Assembly (NCBI GenBank): GCA_007130355.1
Contig: SLSQ01000080.1
Location: 1-5,115, forward strand
Source: Trueperaceae bacterium
GTDB lineage: Bacteria > Deinococcota > Deinococci > Deinococcales > Trueperaceae
DNA: 5,115 nucleotides
Reading direction: 5' to 3'
Within the stretch, counting starts at the first letter, position 1. The number at the start of each line of letters is the position of its first letter. The notes beneath the pieces were generated by a model that was not told where the DNA came from, did no database searches, and was given only the letters and a program-made list of their open reading frames with translations. A program made the position numbers and the translations under genes. This document shows, piece by piece, positions 1 to 4,208 of this stretch.

Positions 1-304
1 CGAGGCGTTGGATCCGGACGCCGGTGCGCACGGTGGCGGTCGGCCACAGCTCCCCGTCGTGCAGGAGTTCGGCCTCGGTCGCCTCCGGATCCCAGGCGTC
101 CTTGCTCAGGGCGGGGCGTTCGTACGGGCCGTCCGCCTCCTCGCCGACGATCGCGACGGTACGGTCGGGCGCGAGTTCGGCGAGGGTGGCGGCGGCGGCC
201 GAAGCGGCCATGCCGCCGCCGATCAGCAGGTGGTCGACCTCGTGGAGCGTCGCGTCGGCGTGCGGGCCGGGGGCGACGCCGGGTCGGTCACGTCCCGGCG
301 GCAC
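1..304 (-). CDS. FAD-dependent pyridine-nucleotide oxidoreductase, N-terminal part (ferredoxin-reductase-like), cut by the window edge
   Basis: About 101 residues are visible and the C-terminus lies beyond base 1. After a 24-residue Pro/Gly-rich leader comes a Rossmann FAD-binding start: a hydrophobic strand (HLLIGGG, residues 25-31), then MAASAAAA, giving GxGxxA rather than GxGxxG, and a second strand ending VAIVGEE (50-56). The motif YERPALSK (61-68) is the hallmark of the ferredoxin/rubredoxin/putidaredoxin-reductase-like flavoprotein family, which moves electrons from NAD(P)H through FAD. The start is inferred as GTG at 304-302, the only in-frame start found before the GGG motif other than a too-late ATG inside it. 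It overlaps the end of the upstream hydrolase gene by 17 nt and has no clear Shine-Dalgarno, so translation is probably coupled. As the last visible gene of an mhq-like operon it could reduce quinones in place of the MhqN nitroreductase, but that is inference. The substrate cannot be assigned without the C-terminus. Confidence 0.82.
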   Translation of the reverse strand, partial: MPPGRDRPGVAPGPHADATLHEVDHLLIGGGMAASAAAATLAELAPDRTVAIVGEEADGPYERPALSKDAWDPEATEAELLHDGELWPTATVRTGVRIQRL

Positions 305-950
305 GGAGCACCCGGGAGAGGATCTCGCGGCCGGCTTCGATCTGGTCTTCGTTGACGGTGTGCCCGAGGTTCGGGTAGAGGCGTACGTCGACCTCGGCGC
401 CGAGCGCGCGCAGCAGTTCGGCGCTCTCTTCGACGCGGCCGGTCGGGATGTGCGGATCGGGGTCGCTGCTGCCGAGGAAGTACGGCGTGCCGGCGAGATC
501 GTCCGCGTAGTGGGAGCGGTCGACCGTCTCGCCGATCAGGCCGCCCGCGTAGGCGATGACGCCGCCGAGCCGGCCGCCGCGGGCGGCGGCGGCGTCGAGG
601 GCGAGGCAGGCGCCCTGCGAGAAGCCGCCGAGCACGATCCGTTCGGCCGGCACGCCGGCCGCGACCACGTCGTCGGCGGTGCGGGCGACCTTGGCGAGGG
701 CGGAGTCGAGCCACGGCCGGTTCACGGCGCGCGGTTCGACGAAGCGTCGCGGATACCAGACCGCCTGGTCCGCTTCGGGCAGGAGCGCGGCGGGGCGGCC
801 GGGCAGGTCGCGGAAGAGCGCCTGCACGAGCGAGGCGAGCGTGCTCGCCGGTGCGCCGCGGCCGTGCAGCAGGATCAGGACCGCGTCCGCTTCGTCGAGC
901 GGGGCGCCCAGGTGGTAGGTGGGGGCGACGGCGTGCGGGTCGTCGTTCAT
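288..950 (-). CDS. mhqD: MhqD-like alpha/beta-hydrolase (phospholipase/carboxylesterase family)
   Basis: The protein has 220 residues, the usual size for this single-domain family. Motifs appear in the expected order. LILLHGRGA (25-33) is the oxyanion-hole HG strand. GGFSQG (108-113) is the nucleophile elbow, with Ser111. FLGSSDPDPHIP (158-169) carries the acid, Asp165 or Asp163. LYPNLGHTVNED (191-202) carries His197. There is no signal peptide, so it should be cytosolic. Family members are serine esterases; MhqD proteins in Firmicutes are induced by quinones, though their natural substrate is not firmly known. The ATG start at 950-948 is well supported by AAGGAGG (962-956) five bases upstream. 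It follows the dioxygenase gene by 21 nt and its tail overlaps the flavoprotein gene, so it is an internal operon member. Family assignment is very secure. The MhqD name rests on gene order together with the DPHIP/GHTVNED-type motifs. Confidence 0.92.
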   Translation of the reverse strand: MNDDPHAVAPTYHLGAPLDEADAVLILLHGRGAPASTLASLVQALFRDLPGRPAALLPEADQAVWYPRRFVEPRAVNRPWLDSALAKVARTADDVVAAGVPAERIVLGGFSQGACLALDAAAARGGRLGGVIAYAGGLIGETVDRSHYADDLAGTPYFLGSSDPDPHIPTGRVEESAELLRALGAEVDVRLYPNLGHTVNEDQIEAGREILSRVLRAAGT

Positions 951-971
951 GCGGGCCTCCTTCGGTCGGGG

Positions 972-1985
972 TCAGGCGCGGGGACGGGCGTCCGAGGACG
1001 TGGCGGTCGCGAGCTCGAGGGGCGGCAGCGAGGCTTCGATCTCGGCGCGCTTCGGTTCCGCCCAGTCGGGCAGGCGCAGGATGCGTCCGAGCTCCGCCAC
1101 CGGTTCGTCGGCGGTCATGCCGGGCCGATCGGTCGCGAACTCGAACAGCACGCCCCCCGGTTCGCGGACGTAGATCGAACGGAAGTAGGTGCGCTCCCGA
1201 ACGTGGCTGACCTGCAGGCCGAGCGACAGGAGCGCCTCGCGCATCGCCGCTTGCGCGGCGTCGTCCGGAAGGCGGAAGGCGACGTGGTGCACCGTACCGC
1301 GCCCGTCGCGCCCGGGCAGGGGGCGACCCTCGGCCACGACCTCGACGTGCGCGCCGGGGCCGTCGGCGGCGTCGGCGCGGTACAGGACCCGGTGCGCGCG
1401 TCCCTCGGCCCGCTCGTCGACCGGTCGGTAGCCGGCGGCGCGCAGCAGCGCGGAGGTGGCGCGGGCGTCGGCGACGCGCAGCGTGACGCCGTCGAAGCCG
1501 CGCAGGCGCAGCCGCTCCGGGACCGGTTCGCCGTCGTAGCCGGCCGCAGCGGGCGGTTCGGGGGTGGCGATCAGCTCGACGCGCAGGCCGTCCGGATCGC
1601 GGAACGACAGCAGGGGACGGCCGAACCGGTCGTCGCGGAGCGGTTCGGCCCCCGCGGAACGGAGCCGCTCCGCCCACGCCTCGAGGGGGTCTCCGTCCGG
1701 TCCGGCCGCGGGTACGGCGTAGGCGACGGTGGAGGTCTCGCCGGTGCCGAGCGTGCCCGCGGCGGCGTTCGGAACGGGGAAGAAGGTGAGGACGGTGCCG
1801 GGGGCGCCCCGGCCGTCGCCGTAGTAGAGGTGGTGCATGCTCGGCGCGTCGTAGTTGACGGTGCGCTTGACCAGGCGTTGCCCCATCGTCCCGGTCCAGA
1901 AGCGGGCGTTCCGGCTCGGGTCGGCGGCGAGGACGGAGACGTGGTGCAGGCCGGCGGTGGTCGGGAGGGCGGGCAGGTCGCTCAC
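972..1985 (-). CDS. mhqO: Ring-cleaving dioxygenase of the VOC/glyoxalase superfamily, MhqO/MhqE (LinE-like)
   Basis: The 337-residue protein has two vicinal-oxygen-chelate modules in tandem, the standard length for the MhqO/LinE family. The N-terminal module starts with GLHHVSVLAADP (12-23), continues with LVKRTVNYDAPSMHHLYYGD (38-57) and PGTVLTFFP (62-70), and ends near LLSFRDPDGLRVELI (125-139). The C-terminal module contains GTVHHVAFRLPDD (230-242) and REPGGVLFEFATDRPGM (274-290). By analogy with extradiol-type VOC enzymes, the likely metal ligands are a His of the HH pair 233/234, Glu282, and a His of the pair 14/15. Known relatives open hydroquinone or catechol rings using Fe(II) and O2. 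The start is GTG at 1985-1983, overlapping the TGA of the regulator (GTGA), which implies translational coupling; only a weak GGAG lies upstream. Substrate is inferred to be a (methyl)hydroquinone-like compound from family and operon context. Confidence in the family is high. Confidence 0.92.
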   Translation of the reverse strand: MSDLPALPTTAGLHHVSVLAADPSRNARFWTGTMGQRLVKRTVNYDAPSMHHLYYGDGRGAPGTVLTFFPVPNAAAGTLGTGETSTVAYAVPAAGPDGDPLEAWAERLRSAGAEPLRDDRFGRPLLSFRDPDGLRVELIATPEPPAAAGYDGEPVPERLRLRGFDGVTLRVADARATSALLRAAGYRPVDERAEGRAHRVLYRADAADGPGAHVEVVAEGRPLPGRDGRGTVHHVAFRLPDDAAQAAMREALLSLGLQVSHVRERTYFRSIYVREPGGVLFEFATDRPGMTADEPVAELGRILRLPDWAEPKRAEIEASLPPLELATATSSDARPRA

Positions 1986-2455
1986 GGCAGGGGCTCCGGT
2001 TCCGGTTCGGACTGGCCACGGCCGAGCGCGCGGAGCAGTTCGGCGAGCCGGTCGCGGTCCTCGGGGGAGAGGGCGGAGAAGGCGTGCACCACACGGCGGA
2101 CGTGGCGCGGGAAGTAGGGGCCGATCCGTTCGCGGCCGGCGTCGGTGAGGCGTACGATCACGACCCGGCGGTCGGAGGGGTCGCGGTTCCGTTCGACCAG
2201 GCCGCGGCGGGCGAGGTTGTCGAGGACGGTGGTGAGGTTGGCGGCGGAGCGCAGGATCTTGCGGGCGAGCACGCCCTGGGGGAGGGGCCCGAGGTGGAGG
2301 AGCGCCTCGAGCACCCCGAACTGGCTGACGGTGAGGCCGACCTCGCTCAGGTGGCGGTTGATGGCGGCGTCGACGGCGGCGTGCGCGCGGGCCAGCTTGA
2401 CGTAGGCGTCGAGGGCGCGGACTTCCTCTTCGGTTCCGGCGTAGCGGGTCCCCAT
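1982..2455 (-). CDS. mhqR: MarR-family transcriptional repressor, MhqR-like
   Basis: The protein has 157 residues, typical for MarR. A helical dimerisation segment (about 10-40) is followed by a winged helix-turn-helix: GLTVSQFGVLEALLHLGPL (40-58), GVLARKILRSAANLTTVLDNL (61-81, including the recognition helix), and the wing RNRDPSDRRVVIVRLTDAG (89-107) with the DxRxxxxxLT signature of the family. C-terminal dimer helices lead into an acidic Pro/Glu tail (SEPEPEPLP). The start chosen is ATG 2455-2453, because GGAGG (2465-2461) sits five bases upstream; a TTG four codons earlier overlaps that ribosome-binding site and is rejected. It is the first gene of the operon, directly upstream of a quinone-type dioxygenase and hydrolase, as MhqR is in mhqRED. 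The protein contains no cysteine, so ligand binding rather than thiol oxidation should trigger release. MarR assignment is near certain; MhqR orthology is inferred from context. Confidence 0.92.
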   Translation of the reverse strand: MGTRYAGTEEEVRALDAYVKLARAHAAVDAAINRHLSEVGLTVSQFGVLEALLHLGPLPQGVLARKILRSAANLTTVLDNLARRGLVERNRDPSDRRVVIVRLTDAGRERIGPYFPRHVRRVVHAFSALSPEDRDRLAELLRALGRGQSEPEPEPLP

Positions 2456-2460
2456 GCGGA

Positions 2461-2465
2461 CCTCC
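2461..2465 (-). promoter_or_regulatory. Ribosome-binding site that fixes the mhqR start
   Basis: The minus strand reads GGAGG followed by five bases (TCCGC) and then ATG at 2455. This consensus Shine-Dalgarno with ideal spacing supports the ATG and rules out the upstream in-frame TTG at 2467-2465, which overlaps the site itself. Confidence 0.85.
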
Positions 2466-2487
2466 AATCGTTCGATGTCAAACTAAT
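2466..2487. promoter_or_regulatory. Candidate MarR/MhqR operator, imperfect palindrome
   Basis: This is a 22-bp imperfect inverted repeat centred between 2476 and 2477. On the minus strand the half-sites read ATTAGTTTGAC and ATCGAACGATT. Seven of eleven pairs are complementary, giving the pattern AnTnGTTnGA-nn-TCnAACnAnT. It is conspicuously AT-richer than its surroundings. It covers the proposed -10 box and transcription start of the mhqR operon and abuts its ribosome-binding site. MarR repressors typically bind palindromes of about this size over their own promoters, so autorepression is likely. Binding itself is inference. Confidence 0.55.
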
Positions 2488-2508
2488 CGCGTCCGGCCGC
2501 TCCGTCAA
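2480..2508 (-). promoter_or_regulatory. Predicted sigma-70-type promoter of the mhqR operon
   Basis: On the minus strand a -35 hexamer TTGACG (2508-2503) is followed by exactly 17 bases and a -10-like hexamer TAGTTT (2485-2480). The -35 matches five of six consensus bases. The -10 matches only three, but these include the conserved second A and last T. The start point would fall near 2473-2472, giving a leader of about 18 nt that carries the GGAGG. The -10 lies inside the palindromic operator candidate. Confidence 0.5.
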
Positions 2509-2519
2509 GCAGGTACGCG

Positions 2520-2535
2520 ACCGGCCGACCGGCCG
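2520..2535. repeat. Tandem direct repeat of 8 bp (ACCGGCCG x2) in the divergent promoter region
   Basis: Two perfect adjacent copies of ACCGGCCG occupy 2520-2527 and 2528-2535. They cover the position where a -35 box for the rightward thioredoxin-fold gene would be expected, and no consensus -35 is present there. They could be a binding site for an activator, or simply a chance repeat in GC-rich DNA. Confidence 0.35.
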
Positions 2536-2543
2536 CGCGCCCG

Positions 2544-2558
2544 TAGCGTGGCCGCATG
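2544..2558 (+). promoter_or_regulatory. Predicted leaderless -10 promoter element of the thioredoxin-fold gene
   Basis: TAGCGT (2544-2549) fits the TAnnnT -10 pattern and ends six bases before the ATG at 2556, so transcription would begin at or next to the start codon. There is no Shine-Dalgarno sequence before this ATG, which agrees with a leaderless mRNA as is common in Actinomycetota and Deinococcota. No consensus -35 is seen. Confidence 0.5.
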
Positions 2559-3077
2559 TCCGACGGCTCACCGACCGACGCCCCGTCCGGCGACCCGCCC
2601 GCGGCGGCGCACGACCCCGCCGACCTCCCCTGGCCAGCGGACGACGCCTGGATCGTGAACGGTCCGCTCGGCCCGCCCGGCAGCTGGGGCCGACCCGGCG
2701 TGATCCTGGCGTTCCACCTCGAGTGCGCCGGCTGCGTCGGCCGCGCCGTACCGTTCCTGAAGCGCTTGTTGCGCGAGCACGAAGGGCGGTTCCAGCCGGT
2801 CCTGCTGCACACCGCCTACGGGCACCGACCGCGGCCGCAGGCGCACGTCGTGCCCGAGGCGACCCGCTTCCTGACCTCGTTCGCGCGCCTGGACTGGCCC
2901 ACCGCGATCGACGCCGACGGTTCGGTCGCGCAGGCGTGGGGCGCCGAAGGCACGCCCCACTGGTTCGTGCACGACGCCGACGGCCGCCGGGTCCGCGACC
3001 TGTACGGGTCGCAGGAGAACGCCACCACCCGCCTCGCCTACCTGATGGACGAGCTGCTCGGACCGGAGGGGCGGTGA
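2556..3077 (+). CDS. Thioredoxin-fold (TlpA/redoxin-like) protein with CAGC motif
   Basis: The protein has 173 residues. A Pro/Asp-rich N-terminus of about 30 residues, with no signal peptide or membrane anchor, precedes a thioredoxin-like core. A strand VILAFHLEC (49-57) leads into C57-A-G-C60, followed by the helix VGRAVPFLKRLLREH. A later strand, TAIDADGSVAQAWGAEGTPHWFVHDADGR (116-144), includes Gly-Thr-Pro134, the cis-proline position that faces the active site in thioredoxin folds. The CxxC suggests thiol-disulfide exchange in the cytosol; the Ala-Gly dipeptide differs from the GP of thioredoxin. The ATG at 2556 lacks a Shine-Dalgarno but lies six bases after a -10-like box. Its stop overlaps the Nudix gene start (GTGA), so the two form an operon divergent from mhqR. 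The fold is fairly secure; the partner protein is unknown. Confidence 0.82.
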   Translation: MSDGSPTDAPSGDPPAAAHDPADLPWPADDAWIVNGPLGPPGSWGRPGVILAFHLECAGCVGRAVPFLKRLLREHEGRFQPVLLHTAYGHRPRPQAHVVPEATRFLTSFARLDWPTAIDADGSVAQAWGAEGTPHWFVHDADGRRVRDLYGSQENATTRLAYLMDELLGPEGR

Positions 3078-3601
3078 GCGCGGACGACGGGCCGGTCGGC
3101 GCCCCCGCCCGCCCCGCTGCGCGCGGCGACGACCCCGTGGCCCGCATGATCCCCAGCACGCTGGTCTACGTCCGGCGGGGCGACGCGACCCTGATGCTGC
3201 GCAAGGCACGTGGGCAGCAGAAGGGGAAGTGGAACGGCCTGGGCGGCAAGGCGGAACCGGGCGAGACGCCGGAGGCGTGCGCCGTGCGCGAGGTACGCGA
3301 GGAGGCGGGGCTCGAGGTCCGCGAGCTGCGCTACCGCGGCATGATCGTCTTCCCACGGTTCGACGGCGCGAACGACTGGTACGTCTGGATCTATCTCGCG
3401 ACCGCCGACGGCGAACCGCGCGCCGGCGACGAAGGGGAGCTCGCCTGGATCCCGACCGGCCGCATCGCCGAGCTCGAGGTGCACGCGGGCGACCGGATCT
3501 TCCTGCCGTGGCTGGACCTGCCGGGCCGGGTCTTCTCGGCCCGCTTCACGTACCACGACGGTGCGTTCGAGGGGCACGAGGTCGCCTTCCACCGGGTCTG
3601 A
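3074..3601 (+). CDS. Nudix hydrolase, probable 8-oxo-dGTP diphosphatase (MTH1/MutT-like)
   Basis: The protein has 175 residues. After a 24-residue Ala/Pro/Asp-rich leader the Nudix domain starts at MIPSTLVYVRR (25-35). The Nudix box is complete at 58-80: G-x5-E64-x7-R72-E73-V-x-E76-E77-x-G-L, so all metal-binding glutamates are present. The preceding KGKWNGLGGK (50-59) is typical of MTH1-type enzymes that clean 8-oxo-dGTP or related oxidised purine nucleotides from the pool. The GTG start at 3074 is chosen because GGAGG (3065-3069) stands four bases before it and it forms a GTGA overlap with the upstream gene. An ATG at 3146 (151 residues, no Shine-Dalgarno) would begin right at the domain and is the main alternative. 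Pairing with a thioredoxin-fold protein fits an oxidative-damage role. The exact nucleotide substrate is not proven by sequence. Confidence 0.9.
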   Translation: MSADDGPVGAPARPAARGDDPVARMIPSTLVYVRRGDATLMLRKARGQQKGKWNGLGGKAEPGETPEACAVREVREEAGLEVRELRYRGMIVFPRFDGANDWYVWIYLATADGEPRAGDEGELAWIPTGRIAELEVHAGDRIFLPWLDLPGRVFSARFTYHDGAFEGHEVAFHRV

Positions 3602-3603
3602 AG

Positions 3604-3617
3604 CCGGCCCGCGCCGG
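3604..3617. terminator. Small GC hairpin in the convergent gap, possible bidirectional terminator
   Basis: CCGGC (3604-3608), a CCGC loop and GCCGG (3613-3617) form a five-base-pair stem filling nearly all of the 16-nt gap between the Nudix stop and the stop of the opposing membrane-protein gene. There is no T-tract on either side, so intrinsic termination is uncertain. Its placement between two convergent stops is the main argument. Confidence 0.3.
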
Positions 3618-4208
3618 TCAGCGGCGGCGCACCCCGCTCAGCATCGCCAGGCCGCCCACGATCAGCGCCGCCGGCAGCAGCCAGTCGGGCAGGCTCCGCG
3701 ACGGATCGTTGACCACGACCGTCAGCAGCGTGAACACCACCGCCGGCACCGCCGCCCAGCGCAGGCCGCCGCCGCGGGACTGCGGCAGCAGGTAGAGGGC
3801 CGCGAAGGTGGCGGCGAAGCCGAGGAAGAAGAGCGGCGCCGGGTTCCACACGGTCGCGACCGTCCCTGCGACCGCCGTGATCGTGATCGACGCGGTCAGT
3901 CCGCCGGCCAGCAGCGGCCACGACCTCGACGGGGCGCGCCACCACAGCCCCAGGAAGGCGGCCGAGGCCACCCCCGTCGGGACCACCCCGACCAGCGGAC
4001 CTGCGCCGCTGAGCGCCGCGATCCCCAACAGCGCGGTGCCGACGAGGCGACGCGACGACGATCCGGTGCGGGCCCAGAGGACTCCGGTCGCCACCAGCGT
4101 GACCGTCAGCCACGCCGCCGCGGGAACCGGCGGGAGCCCGCCCGTGCGCGCGGCCAGGCCCATGACGCCGGCCGCGATCAGAAGGTACGCGAGCTGTCGC
4201 GAGGTCAC
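3618..4208 (-). CDS. Polytopic membrane protein of unknown function, coupled to a histidine kinase gene
   Basis: I do not recognise the family. The 196-residue product is dominated by hydrophobic stretches at about 6-20, 32-46, 55-88 (probably two), 96-116, 125-141, 150-166 and 176-191, suggesting six to eight transmembrane helices. The loops are short and rich in Arg (SSSRR 50-54, RAPSRS 91-96, QSRGGGLR 143-150, C-terminal VRRR). The repeated hydrophobic pairs with WPLL- and LPDWLLPAALIVGG-like segments loosely recall small LiaF/DUF5668-type membrane domains, but this is not an assignment. No catalytic motif is visible. The GTG start (4208-4206) overlaps the TGA of the kinase gene as GTGA and has no Shine-Dalgarno of its own, so translation must be coupled. 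That context suggests a membrane partner, sensor module or output of the signalling pathway. It converges with the Nudix gene. Confidence 0.78.
   Translation of the reverse strand: MTSRQLAYLLIAAGVMGLAARTGGLPPVPAAAWLTVTLVATGVLWARTGSSSRRLVGTALLGIAALSGAGPLVGVVPTGVASAAFLGLWWRAPSRSWPLLAGGLTASITITAVAGTVATVWNPAPLFFLGFAATFAALYLLPQSRGGGLRWAAVPAVVFTLLTVVVNDPSRSLPDWLLPAALIVGGLAMLSGVRRR

Noticed and set aside
288..291. GTGA at the end of the hydrolase gene as the flavoprotein start
   Set aside because: The GTG there is in a frame that stops after about 22 codons; the frame carrying the FAD motif is different and starts at the GTG at 304.
1987..2011. Short CCGGTT-like repeats at the 3' end of mhqR
   Set aside because: They simply encode the Glu-Pro-rich tail of the regulator and are too short to argue for a separate element.
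223..2094. A 623-codon open frame on the minus strand in another frame of the same operon
   Set aside because: Its translation is almost entirely Arg/Pro/Ala repeats without domains and it cuts through the dioxygenase, hydrolase and regulator genes, so it is a GC-bias shadow.
24..2117. A 697-codon open frame on the plus strand opposite the mhq operon
   Set aside because: It is antisense to four genes with clear motifs, and its composition (long Arg/Gly/Ala/Val runs) shows no recognisable domain. Long antisense frames are expected in DNA with strong GC bias at third codon positions.
2456..2467. A TTG start that would add four codons to mhqR
   Set aside because: The TTG overlaps the GGAGG ribosome-binding site of the ATG at 2455, which has ideal spacing.
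2476..2481. TTGACA on the minus strand as a -35 box for mhqR
   Set aside because: Although a perfect -35 hexamer, a -10 at normal spacing would fall on the mhqR start codon region, where there is no TAnnnT. The TTGACG-17-TAGTTT pair upstream fits better.
2084..3601. A 505-codon plus-strand frame that would make the Nudix protein much longer
   Set aside because: The frame runs antisense through mhqR and through the intergenic region and thioredoxin gene in a wrong frame. The Nudix start with GGAGG at 3074 explains the real gene.
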